Source of the DNA: Opitutaceae bacterium TAV5
GTDB lineage: Bacteria; Verrucomicrobiota; Verrucomicrobiia; Opitutales; Opitutaceae
DNA length: 64,000 bases
NCBI GenBank assembly: GCA_000242935.3
Contig: CP007053.1
Coordinates: forward strand, 930,001 to 994,000
Direction: 5' to 3'
Positions 35,639 through 44,947 of the stretch are shown one piece after another. Position 1 is the stretch's first letter. Each line of letters opens with the position of its first letter. Under the pieces are notes generated by a model that saw only the letters and a program-made list of their open reading frames with translations, had not been told where the DNA came from and searched no databases. Made by a program: the position numbers and the translations under genes.

Positions 35639-36376
35639 TCAGGCCTTGCCCCACTTCTTGAGCTGCTCGAACGAGAGGCGGACGGATTCGATCGGGGCGT
35701 GATTGTATTTTTCAACCTCGACGACATACCATTCGACCGAGCCGATGCTTTCCGCGGCCGCGAACACGGCCTGGAAATCGACCGGGCCGCCGCCGATTTC
35801 CTTGTCGTCCTTGATGTGGAGCAGCTTGATGCGGCGTCCCTGTTCGCGGATGAATTGCGCCGGATCCTTTTTCCCGGTGTGGACCCAGAACACGTCGGCC
35901 TGGCAAAGCAGGTTGCGCGGGGAGGCGGCATCGAGCAGCCAGTCGAAACCGCGACGGCCGGCCAGTTCCACGAGTTCGAAGGCGTGGTTGTGGTAATGGA
36001 ATTCGAGACCGTAGCCGCGAAGTTTTTCACCGATTTCGTTGAGCTCCTCGCCGATCTGGGCGCAGGCGTCGGGGCTGATGAAGAGGCTGCGCGGGGAGGA
36101 CGGGCAGATGACGTGTTTCGTGCCGAGCAGGTGAGCTTCGGCGGCGACCTTGGTGAGATCGGCGCGGAGCGCGCCGAGGCCGACGTGCTGGCCGGAGACC
36201 TTCAGACCCGCGGCGGCGATGGCCTTGGCGGCTCCGTCGGCATCGAGGTTTCCGTAGCCGGCGGTCTCGACGCCGGCGAAACCGATTTCGGCGACCTTGG
36301 CCATGGTGGCCGCAAAGTCATCTTTGGTCAGGTCGCGCAGCGACCAGAGCTGGAGAGAAACAGGGATCTTGCTCAT
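35639..36376 (-). CDS. Sugar phosphate isomerase/epimerase (TIM barrel)
   Basis: Protein of 245 residues of the xylose-isomerase-like AP_endonuc_2 TIM-barrel family. It starts IPVSLQLWSLRDLTKDDF and shows the metal-binding pattern: Glu in FAGVETAGYG, His in GLEFHYHNHAFE, Asp/His in ADVFWVHTGKKDP and the Glu near the end (VEWYVVEVEKY). Enzymes of this group interconvert keto/aldo sugars or act on inosose, often beside Gfo/Idh dehydrogenases, as here. Predicted cytoplasmic; no signal peptide. Confidence 0.87.
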   Translation of the reverse strand: MSKIPVSLQLWSLRDLTKDDFAATMAKVAEIGFAGVETAGYGNLDADGAAKAIAAAGLKVSGQHVGLGALRADLTKVAAEAHLLGTKHVICPSSPRSLFISPDACAQIGEELNEIGEKLRGYGLEFHYHNHAFELVELAGRRGFDWLLDAASPRNLLCQADVFWVHTGKKDPAQFIREQGRRIKLLHIKDDKEIGGGPVDFQAVFAAAESIGSVEWYVVEVEKYNHAPIESVRLSFEQLKKWGKA

Positions 36377-36497
36377 TGGTATTCAGGAACGGAGTGACAA
36401 AGCCGCTTATCATACCCGAATCCGCGTCTTTCCTGGATGGAGAGGCCGACCAAAAACATGGACTTTTTGATCAGCTGGCCGGTCCCGTCGATCCCGG

Positions 36498-37694
36498 TCA
36501 GAGCTTTTCCAGAAACGCCACGGTCTCCGCCAGACCGGGTGTCTGGTAGATTTCAGAGGCCCGCCGGTAGAAGGGACGCAGGGCGCGTGCGAGATAGCGA
36601 TCGGGGCCGGTGTGACCGGGCCAGTTTTTTCCCTCCCGCAGGAAAGGCGCGAGGTAGTCGAACGCGAGCTCGAGACGGCGACCGTTGTCCGCCTGGTAAT
36701 GCCAGAGGTCCTCGCCGAGATAATCGCCGCAGCGGGCGCTCACGGCGAAGGCGCGGAGGGCATAGGCGGTGTACATGCGGGAACGCACCCGCTTCATCTC
36801 CGCAGGGAAACTGCCGTCGGCCGCGATCTGGTTGCCGATCTGGCGGCGGGCGAGGTTTAGCGCAAATTTCGCCCGGTCGCGGTCGCCGCTGTAGAGTGCG
36901 AACGTCGCCACCTGCGCGGCGTACCAGATGCCGTGGTTGTTGACCATGGCCGCCTCCTGTTTGCCAAAATCGCTTTCCAGCAACCAGGTGGTGTAGTCGC
37001 GAAACCAGCCGCGCAGGGCGTCGTTGTCCGCCGGTGTCCAGCTTTGGGAATGCGCGAGGAGGTTGACGTGATCGACCATGCGCACGAGCACCACGCCTTC
37101 GATGATGCCGATGTACATGCCGTCATGGACGCCGGGAAGCGCGGATGCGTACCTGAAATGCGGATTCATCCGCGTGGCGGGTTCGGTGAACCAGGTCCGG
37201 AGCAGCGTGGCGGCTCTGGCGGCGTATTTTTCCTCGCGTGTCAGGTGCCAGGCGGCGGCGAGGGTGTTGATGCGCTCCACAGTGAGGTTGTAACGCGCCT
37301 TGTCATAATCGTCGCCCCTGGCCGCGGGATTGGGAGCACCGTCGCGGCGAATCCAGGGCATGCCGCCGGGCGTTTTCGGATTGGGCCACGCAAGCTGGCC
37401 GATGGCGTAAAAGTCATGTTTGTCACCGGAAGGAGGCACGGCCCGTTTGTCCATGACCGAGAGCACGGGTTGGGCCAGCGCCTCGTCGGCCTTGCGAAGG
37501 AGTCCGACCCGGGCCGCGCAGCCGGAAGACGCATCCGTCAGGAATGCCTCGCGATCCCGGAGGAGCCCGGCGTGATCGAGCTCGACCAGGATCGGCGCCG
37601 CGCCGGAATCCGTGGCGGAAACGGGTGTCGCCACGGCGCAGGCAACGGCGAGCGAAAAGGCATACGCGAGAACGGGGAGAGCGAGTCGGGTCAT
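36498..37694 (-). CDS. Alginate-lyase-family polysaccharide lyase
   Basis: Exported enzyme of 398 residues. A signal peptide (LALPVLAYAFSLAVACAVATPVSA) precedes an alpha/alpha-toroid alginate_lyase (PF05426, PL5-like) domain. The key NNHG motif is present (252-255), with the typical upstream YAIGQLAWPNP and RRDGAPNP segments. These lyases cleave uronic-acid polymers by beta-elimination. The ATG overlaps the stop of the GH130 gene (ATGA read on the minus strand), showing coupled translation. Whether alginate itself or another polyuronate is the substrate cannot be told. Confidence 0.87.
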   Translation of the reverse strand: MTRLALPVLAYAFSLAVACAVATPVSATDSGAAPILVELDHAGLLRDREAFLTDASSGCAARVGLLRKADEALAQPVLSVMDKRAVPPSGDKHDFYAIGQLAWPNPKTPGGMPWIRRDGAPNPAARGDDYDKARYNLTVERINTLAAAWHLTREEKYAARAATLLRTWFTEPATRMNPHFRYASALPGVHDGMYIGIIEGVVLVRMVDHVNLLAHSQSWTPADNDALRGWFRDYTTWLLESDFGKQEAAMVNNHGIWYAAQVATFALYSGDRDRAKFALNLARRQIGNQIAADGSFPAEMKRVRSRMYTAYALRAFAVSARCGDYLGEDLWHYQADNGRRLELAFDYLAPFLREGKNWPGHTGPDRYLARALRPFYRRASEIYQTPGLAETVAFLEKL

Positions 37695-38737
37695 GTCGGG
37701 TTGGCGAGCAGGTTTTCCATGAAATCGGCCATCGGCGCGGTGGCGACTGCGCAATACTTGTCGGCGCCGCCGTAATAGACAAACAGTGTGCCGTCCCTGA
37801 CCACGGCGCCGCAGGGGAAGACGACACCGCCCTGATCGTAGCATCCGCGGGTTTCGTACTCGCATTCGGGTTCCAGAAACCAGTCGCGGGTGCGATGGGT
37901 GACGCGGGCCGGATTTTCGAGGTCGAGCAGGAGCGCGCCGAGCCGGTAAAAACCGTCCGGACCTTTCCCGTGATAAATCGTCATCCAGCCCTCCGCTGTC
38001 CTGAGGGGCGGCGTGTTGCCGCCGATCTTGACTTCCCAGTCCTGCTCCGCGCGGGCGAGAAGGCGGCTTCCGGCGCTGTTCCAGGAGAGAAGATCGTCGG
38101 AAGCATTGATCCAGATCGCCGGATGCCGCGTGCCGTAGTCGTCGCCGGTCCACTGCATGGGGCGGTGGATCATCCACCACTTGCCGCCGATTTTTTCCGG
38201 AAACAGGTAAACGTCGCGATCATCGAGCACGGGGTCGGTGATCGGTCCGAGACGATGCCAGGTTTTGAAATCGCGGGTGGCGGCGAGGTGGGTCGTGGTA
38301 TGGGTTTCCCGGAATTTCACGGGGAACTCGGCCGGCAGGTCCGGCGGGATGAACGGCGCGCCGTTGTGCAGCCAGTATTGGCCGGGAGGATACGGACGGG
38401 AGGCGTAGGTCAGGTAAAACCAGTCGCCGATTTTCATGAGGCGCGGGTCTTCCATGCCGCCGCCGTCGCAGGCGCTGTCGTTGCCGGGCGAGAGCACGGG
38501 CCGGTCGGAAACGCGGGTGAAATGGATGCCGTCGTCCGATTCGGCGAGGCCGAGATGGATGCGATGCTCCGGATCGTGGCCGGCGGCACGGTAAAGCAGG
38601 ATGAATTTCCGTCGGGCGTCGTCGTAAACGGCGGCGGGATTGGTCGTGACGAGCGATTGCCACGGGCTGCCGGGCAGCGGCGAGAGAATCGGATTGGCGG
38701 CGCTCCGGGTGAGCGTGAAGCGGGTGAGTGTTGGCAT
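37691..38737 (-). CDS. GH130-family beta-mannoside phosphorylase-like enzyme
   Basis: Predicted cytoplasmic five-bladed beta-propeller enzyme of 348 residues. Family signs are NPILSP at the start, TTNPAAVYDD, the GGGMEDPR motif (92-99) and repeated blade sequences (WFYLTYAS, WWMIHRP, WMTIYHGKGP, LFVYYGGADK). GH130 enzymes phosphorolyse or hydrolyse beta-mannosides. The start at 38737 avoids overlap with the upstream PEP-CTERM gene; an in-frame start at 38827 is possible but less likely. Co-expression with the lyase suggests they handle products of one polysaccharide. Confidence 0.87.
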   Translation of the reverse strand: MPTLTRFTLTRSAANPILSPLPGSPWQSLVTTNPAAVYDDARRKFILLYRAAGHDPEHRIHLGLAESDDGIHFTRVSDRPVLSPGNDSACDGGGMEDPRLMKIGDWFYLTYASRPYPPGQYWLHNGAPFIPPDLPAEFPVKFRETHTTTHLAATRDFKTWHRLGPITDPVLDDRDVYLFPEKIGGKWWMIHRPMQWTGDDYGTRHPAIWINASDDLLSWNSAGSRLLARAEQDWEVKIGGNTPPLRTAEGWMTIYHGKGPDGFYRLGALLLDLENPARVTHRTRDWFLEPECEYETRGCYDQGGVVFPCGAVVRDGTLFVYYGGADKYCAVATAPMADFMENLLANPT

Positions 38738-38823
38738 GGCGGGAAGGGAGAAACGGGAGCTTCCGGAGTGCGGTGCAGGACGGGATGCCAACACTGCACT
38801 CCGGAAACGGGCCGTCGGAACGG

Positions 38824-39645
38824 TCAACGACGGCGGCGGAACCGGACGCCAAGGGCCAGCGCGCCTGCGGCCGCGATCATCGCGATGTGCGCGGGTTCCG
38901 GAATCTGTGATGTCGCGGCAAAACCGAGGTCGTCGAAACCGAGAATCATCTGTGAACTGCCCTCGGCCTGGGTAATGACAAACGTCACGTCGATGCGGCC
39001 GATCGGTTCGGCTCCCGTTGCCTGATATCCGAACCAGAGGCCGCGCGCTCCGGCCTTCGGGCCGTTCCAGACCTGCGTGTCGAGGAGGTTGCCGGCCGTG
39101 CCGACAAAGCTCGCCGTAATGCTGGTGACCATACTGAGGCGCGTGGCATCACCCGACAGCGTAAACCCTGCCGCGCCGGTGCTGCCGCTGTCGGAATCGA
39201 AAACGGTTCCGTTCCACGATCCGAAATCAATGGTCATGGTAAACTGGCTTGTAATCCCGCGGGCGGCAATGCTGATGCCGGCCCCGGGTGACGTGAGGTA
39301 GGCAGGGGTGGTCCGTTCTCCGCCTGCCGTGGCATAATCCACGCCGGCGGTTCCGCTGAACGAAATTTTCGCATCGGCACGCGCCGGATCAGTGAAATGG
39401 AGGATGTTTTCTCCCTCCGTCACTCCGGAAAAATCCTGGATGACGCCAAATCCGGCGAGGGCCTCGAGGGTGGCCACCGGCGTGGCGTTGGCCGGGATTT
39501 CGTTGGTGTTGAGACTGCGGTAGCCGGAGCCGCCCGGAGCGATGGCGCCGGCGCCGGTGGCGAGGGCCGGATCGGTGAGGACGGCGGCCCGGATCTGCGC
39601 GGCGAGGGCGAAGACGACGACGGATGGGAGGATATATCTGGTCAT
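38824..39645 (-). CDS. PEP-CTERM sorting-domain protein
   Basis: Exported protein of 273 residues. A signal peptide (ILPSVVVFALAAQIRAA) is followed by a beta-rich domain of unknown function with many Thr/Ser/Gly (FTMTIDFGSWNGTVFD). The C-terminus is a PEP-CTERM anchor: IPEPAHIAMIAAAGALALG then FRRRR. Exosortase would process it and direct it to the cell envelope. It precedes the GH130 and lyase genes on the same strand and may bind substrate at the surface, which is inference. Confidence 0.82.
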   Translation of the reverse strand: MTRYILPSVVVFALAAQIRAAVLTDPALATGAGAIAPGGSGYRSLNTNEIPANATPVATLEALAGFGVIQDFSGVTEGENILHFTDPARADAKISFSGTAGVDYATAGGERTTPAYLTSPGAGISIAARGITSQFTMTIDFGSWNGTVFDSDSGSTGAAGFTLSGDATRLSMVTSITASFVGTAGNLLDTQVWNGPKAGARGLWFGYQATGAEPIGRIDVTFVITQAEGSSQMILGFDDLGFAATSQIPEPAHIAMIAAAGALALGVRFRRRR

Positions 39646-39838
39646 GACGGTGTGTGCGGTTGGATGGGTTGTCGGTCGGGTTGGCATTTTCGGAAACCGG
39701 GCGGACGGCCGGAAGCGCTGCAACGGGTGATGCGGAGCGCGCAGCCGGCACCGGCGCCGAAAAAAGGTCGGCACGGAAGCGGGAATGGGCGGAGGACAGG
39801 GAGCTCGGAGCGGAGACGGACGGAAGCAGGTCAGCGCA

Positions 39839-40603
39839 TCAGCTTTTCCCCTTGGGTTTGGGCCAGTAGAAACCGGCGCAGAAGAGCTCCATGTCGGAAA
39901 AATCGACCCACTTTACCGAGCCGTCGGCCCAGGCGGCATTCATGCCCTTGACCGGATCGCCGGCATTGGCCGTGTTCTCGTAGTGGCCGATGGTGCCATT
40001 GGTATTCGATTTGCTGAGACATCCCCACATTGCGAATCCGGGTTCGGGATTGTTCAGGTCGGAGAAAAGGTTTTTGGCGTTGTAGCCACCCGTGTCGTAG
40101 CCCTTCGACGAGCGGAAATACGAGTAGCTCATATTATGGATGTTCTCGAGCGGTTCGGAGGCCATGAGCGCGGGGTCATAGATGGCGGTCTGCGTCGCTG
40201 CGCCGGGGCAGAACATCACTTTCACCAAGGCGCCTGTGCCGGGTCCGATATAAGGAGCGAAGCAGTCGAGATAGCCGTCCGCGCCTTTTAGCGAATTCGG
40301 GTAGCGGTCGAGAAGCGGAGTGCCGTCGGCCTTCTTTTGCGTGTAGGGCGGCTGCCCCCGGTGGTCGTTGCCGTAGGCGAGCGTGGCGAGGACGATCTGG
40401 CGCAGATTGCTCACGCAGGCGGCGCGCTTCGCTGATTCGCGGACTTTTTCCACAGTCGGAATGAGGATCGCGGCGAGGATGCCGATGATCGCGATGACCG
40501 TCAGCAATTCGATCAGCGTGAACGCACGGTTCCGCCCGCGGACGGCAGTTGCGCGAAAGAAAGCCGTGGAGGAGGCAACAGAGCGATGGAGTAGCGGGGA
40601 CAT
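39839..40603 (-). CDS. Prepilin-like H-X9-DG (DUF1559-type) protein
   Basis: Protein of 254 residues with a type IV prepilin-like signal (RAFTLIELLTVIAIIGILAA; Glu at +5) and a head ending in the H-X9-DG style motif (MNAAWADGSVKWVD). This class is very abundant in Verrucomicrobiota and Planctomycetota and often lies next to carbohydrate genes; its function is not settled. It has CVSNLRQ after the helix, as usual. Start 40603 chosen as the first ATG giving a short basic leader. It is divergent from the XylR-like regulator, with a 111-base shared control region. Confidence 0.85.
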   Translation of the reverse strand: MSPLLHRSVASSTAFFRATAVRGRNRAFTLIELLTVIAIIGILAAILIPTVEKVRESAKRAACVSNLRQIVLATLAYGNDHRGQPPYTQKKADGTPLLDRYPNSLKGADGYLDCFAPYIGPGTGALVKVMFCPGAATQTAIYDPALMASEPLENIHNMSYSYFRSSKGYDTGGYNAKNLFSDLNNPEPGFAMWGCLSKSNTNGTIGHYENTANAGDPVKGMNAAWADGSVKWVDFSDMELFCAGFYWPKPKGKS

Positions 40604-40714
40604 GCGATTAACGGACGACAGGAACTGCTCGTTTTCAAACGATAACTCTTGCCAGATTATCGCCCGAAAATGACGTTTCCCGGACTTCCTTCTAGTTCGA
40701 AACCTGCCACTCCC
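40604..40714. promoter_or_regulatory. Divergent control region with AAACG palindrome
   Basis: The 111-base region between the prepilin-like gene (minus) and the XylR-like regulator (plus). It contains the 12-base palindrome cgttttcaaacg (about 40650-40661) and a related half-site in aaaatgacgttt (40667-40678). A gataat-like -10 can be read on the minus strand between them. A site for the adjacent regulator is plausible; nothing more can be said from sequence. Confidence 0.3.
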
Positions 40715-42016
40715 ATGCTCCGAAAATCCGGCATGCCCCCGCTCGCAGCGTCCGCGTCTTTCACCGGCGTTCCCCATCGCCACGAAAGAAAACCCGGACG
40801 CCCCGTCACCACCGGAAAACGATCGCCCGGCGTGCCGTTGTCGGATGCTTCGCGGCGCATCCGGCTCGGCCCCTCGGTGCTGATTTCGCTCGGCTGGTAC
40901 GCGTCCAAAATCCACCGGGGCATCGCGCGCTTCGCGCGGCAGGCCAACTGGAGCCTCAACATCAGCAGCATGCGTTCGGGGCGTCCTCCGCGCGGATGGC
41001 GGGGCGACGGGATCATTTGCAGCGCCTACATGGACGCGGCGCCGGATGCGGCCATTCTCGACGCCGGCATTCCGGTCGTGCAGATCGGCAACCGTGATCA
41101 CCCGGCCGTGCCGCGAGTCGCTTCCGATAACGTGGCGGTCGGGCGCATGGCGGCGGAGTATTTCCTGCAACGCGGGTTCAGGCGGTTCGCCTTTTTCCGC
41201 CGCACCGGCTCCATCGGCGAGACGATCCGCGGCGAGGCCTTCGCCGCACGCATCCGCGAGGCCGGCGGCAAGCACTCCATGCACTGGCTCGACTGGCTGG
41301 CGGCGGCCCGTTCGCTGAAGTTGCCGGATACGGACAATGTGGACATGACCTGGCTGGCCCGGCAAATTGCACGCCTCCCCCGCCCTGTCGCGATCTTTGC
41401 CGAATACGACGACTTTGCCATCGAGGTGCTCAACGCCTGCGTGGCCGCGCGCATCCCTGTGCCCGAGCAGGCCGCCGTCCTCGGCGTGGACGACGATCCG
41501 CTGCGCTGCGAACTCGCGCCCATCCTGCTCTCCAGCATCGACGACGATCTGGAAATGATCGGCTACGAAGCCGCCGCCATGCTCGCGAAACGCATGCGCG
41601 GCGAAACGGTGCCGGGGGCCGTGCTCATCCCGCCGCGCGGCGTCACCACACGCCTCAGCACCGATATTCTCGCCATCGAGCACCCGCTCGTCGCCTCGGC
41701 GCTCCGGCTCATCTGGGACAACTACACGCGCCCGATCGTCGCCAAGCAGATCGCCGCGGAAATCCCGATGTCCCCCCGCCGGTTGCACGACGCGTTCCTG
41801 AAACACGTCGGCCACTCCATCTCCGACGAGATCATCCGCAAGCGCCTCGAACACGCCCGGCACCTGCTCGAGGAAACCGACAAGAAAACGCCCGAGATCG
41901 CCCACCTCGCCGGCTTCACCGACCACGATCGCATGGGCAAGGTCTTCAGGCGCGTGCTCGGCATGACACCCGGCGCCTGGCGCGACCGGTTCAGGGACGA
42001 CGCCGCCCGCAAATAA
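40715..42016 (+). CDS. XylR-type regulator: sugar-binding domain plus AraC HTH
   Basis: DNA-binding regulator of 433 residues. An N-terminal LacI/periplasmic-binding-protein-like sensor (about 45-300; GIARFARQANWSLNIS, then VLGVDDDPLRCELAPILLSS) is followed by an AraC-family HTH domain (about 330-430; SPRRLHDAFLKHVGHS and AGFTDHDRMGKVFRRVLGMT). This is the architecture of XylR-type activators that respond to sugars. ATG 40715 is preferred; 40733 is also possible. It probably controls the divergent minus-strand polysaccharide cluster and itself. Confidence 0.9.
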   Translation: MLRKSGMPPLAASASFTGVPHRHERKPGRPVTTGKRSPGVPLSDASRRIRLGPSVLISLGWYASKIHRGIARFARQANWSLNISSMRSGRPPRGWRGDGIICSAYMDAAPDAAILDAGIPVVQIGNRDHPAVPRVASDNVAVGRMAAEYFLQRGFRRFAFFRRTGSIGETIRGEAFAARIREAGGKHSMHWLDWLAAARSLKLPDTDNVDMTWLARQIARLPRPVAIFAEYDDFAIEVLNACVAARIPVPEQAAVLGVDDDPLRCELAPILLSSIDDDLEMIGYEAAAMLAKRMRGETVPGAVLIPPRGVTTRLSTDILAIEHPLVASALRLIWDNYTRPIVAKQIAAEIPMSPRRLHDAFLKHVGHSISDEIIRKRLEHARHLLEETDKKTPEIAHLAGFTDHDRMGKVFRRVLGMTPGAWRDRFRDDAARK

Positions 42017-42057
42017 AGTCGCGACGGCCTCCTGCTTGCAGTCCTGCGCAATGCTGG

Positions 42058-43200
42058 TCAGAAGGCCGCCGGTGCGCCGTCCCCGGTCCGGATGTTGCGC
42101 GTCCGTGTGGTCTTGCCCTGCACGAATTCGCCCTCGACCATCTGGATGCGCGGCACGCGGGGGATGCCGCGCTCGTTGGAATTCATCAGCGAGATCAGCA
42201 GATCCACTCCGGCGGCGCCGACCTGCGGCGAGTTCTGGTTGATACCGGTAATCCTGCGCTCCGCCATCACGGGGACAAGGTCCACATTGGCCAGCCCGAT
42301 GTCGCGCGGCGTGCGCAGACCCAGCTCCGCCAGCCAGCGCTCCACTTCCGGTCCGGCGGTGACGACGACATCCGGTTTTTCCGCTTCCAGCCACTTCCTG
42401 AACCGCTCGCGCGTCCAGTCGGCGTGCAACAGAAACGGAACCACCGGCCAGCCCGGCAGCGGCGCCGCATCCGACATGAATCCGCCGCGCCAGTTGTGAC
42501 GCACCCGGTTGTTCTGGTCCTCCTCCATCGCAAACCCGATCCGCCGGTAGCCGCGCCGGTGAAGTTCGGCGACGAGAAGCTGCATGGACTGGAACTGGTG
42601 GTTGCAGGCGCGGCAGAGCGGCGGCCGGATCATGGAATATCCAATCGCGACGGCGGAGAAAAATTCCCACGGAAAGCCGTCGAACAACGGTTGTGCCCAG
42701 GGAAACGGCGACACGATCACGCCATTGATGCCGCGGTTGCGGATCACGTTGCCGAGCCTTCGGGCCGTCATGCCCTGCTCGCGCAGCCAGAACTCCTCCA
42801 GATGATACCCGCATTCCTCCGCCCGCCGCATGGCGCCGTTGTGATAGGCAAGGTGGGTCGGATGATTTTTCCAGCCGTAGCGGTGCTCGTGCGCCGTTAT
42901 CCAGGCGATGGTTGTCGGCCGGTGGCTGCGCCGCCGCGCGCGGATTTCTCCCATGACGCGCGCCACTTCGGGGTCGGGAAGGTAACCGAGTTGTGTCGCA
43001 TGAATCCGGATACGCTCGCGCGTGGCCGGCGGGATCGACGGATGGTTGCGCAAGGCGAGCGACACCGTCATCCTCGTCACGCCTGCCACCGCCGCCACGT
43101 CCTTGAGCGACACCCGCGGGCGGACGGCGGCGGGACGGGACGAGGACGGCGGGGTTCTTTCGGGCGCGGTCCCGGTTGCGGATTGACCATCGGAAGACAT
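42058..43200 (-). CDS. LacI-family transcriptional regulator
   Basis: Regulator of 380 residues. A Ser/Pro-rich leader precedes the LacI HTH (VSLKDVAAVAGVTRMTVSLA, about 30-50) and hinge (ERIRIHATQLGYLPDPEVAR), then a sugar-binding periplasmic-protein-like domain with two cysteines in the centre (LCRACNHQFQ). Start 43200 is the better ATG; an in-frame start at 43227 adds nine residues. It is divergent from the second prepilin-like gene and likely regulates that cluster, which ends in a large polysaccharide lyase. Convergent with the XylR-like gene. Confidence 0.9.
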   Translation of the reverse strand: MSSDGQSATGTAPERTPPSSSRPAAVRPRVSLKDVAAVAGVTRMTVSLALRNHPSIPPATRERIRIHATQLGYLPDPEVARVMGEIRARRRSHRPTTIAWITAHEHRYGWKNHPTHLAYHNGAMRRAEECGYHLEEFWLREQGMTARRLGNVIRNRGINGVIVSPFPWAQPLFDGFPWEFFSAVAIGYSMIRPPLCRACNHQFQSMQLLVAELHRRGYRRIGFAMEEDQNNRVRHNWRGGFMSDAAPLPGWPVVPFLLHADWTRERFRKWLEAEKPDVVVTAGPEVERWLAELGLRTPRDIGLANVDLVPVMAERRITGINQNSPQVGAAGVDLLISLMNSNERGIPRVPRIQMVEGEFVQGKTTRTRNIRTGDGAPAAF

Positions 43201-43303
43201 GCCGGAATCCAATCCGGTTTTTCGCAATTATACAATAAAGTTAACCGATCGTTGCCAGTATCCGGCAGGCCACCCAGCCTTCGGAAAAACAACACCCCTG
43301 CCC
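43201..43303. promoter_or_regulatory. Divergent promoter/operator region of LacI gene and lyase cluster
   Basis: This 103-base gap is AT-rich in its middle. On the minus strand a perfect TATAAT lies at 43227-43232, 27 bases before the LacI-type start; on the plus strand the same place reads tatacaat. Beside it, aaccgatcgtt (43243-43253) is a near-palindrome around CGATCG, the kind of site LacI proteins bind. Motifs are seen; their use is inferred. Confidence 0.4.
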
Positions 43304-44032
43304 ATGAACTCATCAACTTCATATCCGCACTCTCCGATAACGAGGTTCTTGCGGCGTCAGGCATTCACCCTGATCGAATTGCTCACCGTGATCGCGATCA
43401 TCGGCATTCTCGCCGCCATCATCATCCCGGTGACGGCCAAGGTTCGCCAAAGCGCCCGCGCCGCGCAATGCCAGTCCAACATGCGCCAGATTGCCCTCGC
43501 CGTAATCCTCCACGCCAACGAACAACGCAACAACACCCTGCCCGGTCCGCTTTACGGAAAGGTTTTCCCCGCGATCATGCAGAACAACAAGAAGGGACGC
43601 CTCGCCTGGTTCCTTGCACCCCAGTTCCAGACCACGATGATCAACAACGAGGTCATCATGATCCCCGTGATGGTGTGTCCCGGTTTTGCCGTTGCACGTC
43701 CCGACCTGATTGGCGTGGCCGATTCGGAAAATGCCATCGTCCATGCCAACAATACCCGTTCCGATATCATCCCCGGCTACGACGGCACCGTGTGGGGCAA
43801 CCCCGACGCCAGCGCTCCCAAAAACAGTCCCGTTCCCCTGCACTCGATCCCGACGCCGAGCCGGGTCTGGATGCTCACCGACATGGACGCCGAGCTTGCA
43901 AAGTCATGGTCGTATTCATGGGGTGATGACAAAATGGCACCTTCCCCCGTGCATGGGTCCAGACGCAACCGCGCCTTCTTCGACGGCCACGTCGCCTCCG
44001 TCGGCCTGAAAGAACCCCAGAAAACCTGGTAA
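43304..44032 (+). CDS. Prepilin-like H-X9-DG (DUF1559-type) protein
   Basis: Protein of 242 residues with RRQAFTLIELLTVIAIIGIL (processing after Ala20, Glu at +5), the usual CQSNMRQIAL after the helix, and a C-terminal SRRNRAFFDGHVASV motif of the H-X9-DG class. Its leader and helix are nearly the same as those of the prepilin-like protein at 39839-40603, but the heads differ. ATG 43304 gives a short leader. First gene of the plus-strand cluster that ends with the large lyase. Confidence 0.85.
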   Translation: MNSSTSYPHSPITRFLRRQAFTLIELLTVIAIIGILAAIIIPVTAKVRQSARAAQCQSNMRQIALAVILHANEQRNNTLPGPLYGKVFPAIMQNNKKGRLAWFLAPQFQTTMINNEVIMIPVMVCPGFAVARPDLIGVADSENAIVHANNTRSDIIPGYDGTVWGNPDASAPKNSPVPLHSIPTPSRVWMLTDMDAELAKSWSYSWGDDKMAPSPVHGSRRNRAFFDGHVASVGLKEPQKTW

Positions 44033-44089
44033 CCACTCCACTCTGCCTCTGCGTTCACGCTTTTTCTCCGTCGCCTGTTTCCGGAACCC

Positions 44090-44923
44090 ATGTACACGCG
44101 AAAACTTCCCTTGCTTGCCGCAGCCTTGTCGGCATTGACCGCTTTCGCCGTTCCGGCAACCATGTCGGCGACCGCTGCGCCGGAAGCGCGCACGGTTCTT
44201 GCCGACGATCTGACACAGGTCACCGTCAAGGATGCCCGGGCCAACCAGACCGCCACCTCGGAGGGCAATGTTTACAGTAATCTCGGCAACAACGATATTT
44301 TCCAGGGCTCCGGCCCCGGCCTTCGCGTCAACGGAGCGTGGGCTGCCGGATACACGCGTTTCGATCCGGTGACGCTCGAGGTACCCGGTGACCGTGTGAT
44401 GCTCCGGCTCACGATCCGTTATGACAGCGCTCCTGCCAACGTCGGAGGCGCGCTTCGCCTCGGCCTCTATGACAGCCGTCAGGACCCCGCCACGCTCTTT
44501 CCCCACAACCCCGACACCAACCCTGCAGGGGACAGCGCGCAGGGATATTTTGTGACGCTCAACACCGGCGGCACCGAACAGACCAATCTCTTCCGCGATC
44601 CCGGAGACAAAACCGTCACCAGAGGCAACGCCACCTTCACGACAAGCGGCGGCAATCGCATCGTCGGATTCAAAGGCGCGGCCTTCGGCACCGGGTCGCA
44701 ACCGGTTACATTGATCATCGAACGGACGTCCGCCGGTCTGAAATTTTCCGGCGAGGTCGCCGGAACCCCTTTCGCCATCGGTAACACGGACCGCATCGGT
44801 GCCCCCGTCACACATATCTTCGACTCCCTCGTCTTCGGCTCGGGAAACCTCCCCGGAGCATTCACGATCACCGGCATCGAGGTTACGACCAATATCCGCC
44901 CCTCATCCGCTTCCTCCCCGTAA
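44090..44923 (+). CDS. Secreted protein of unknown function
   Basis: Protein of 277 residues with a signal peptide (LPLLAAALSALTAFAVPATMSA). The mature part is beta-rich with an LTIRYD segment and a ligand-binding-like jelly-roll look, but no family is certain. Unlike its neighbour it has no PEP-CTERM anchor; the end is a Ser-rich tail (RPSSASSP). It lies between the prepilin-like gene and a PEP-CTERM gene on the same strand and probably belongs to the extracellular part of the polysaccharide cluster. Confidence 0.65.
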   Translation: MYTRKLPLLAAALSALTAFAVPATMSATAAPEARTVLADDLTQVTVKDARANQTATSEGNVYSNLGNNDIFQGSGPGLRVNGAWAAGYTRFDPVTLEVPGDRVMLRLTIRYDSAPANVGGALRLGLYDSRQDPATLFPHNPDTNPAGDSAQGYFVTLNTGGTEQTNLFRDPGDKTVTRGNATFTTSGGNRIVGFKGAAFGTGSQPVTLIIERTSAGLKFSGEVAGTPFAIGNTDRIGAPVTHIFDSLVFGSGNLPGAFTITGIEVTTNIRPSSASSP

Positions 44924-44947
44924 TCCGGATCCATCAACTCAAAGCTC

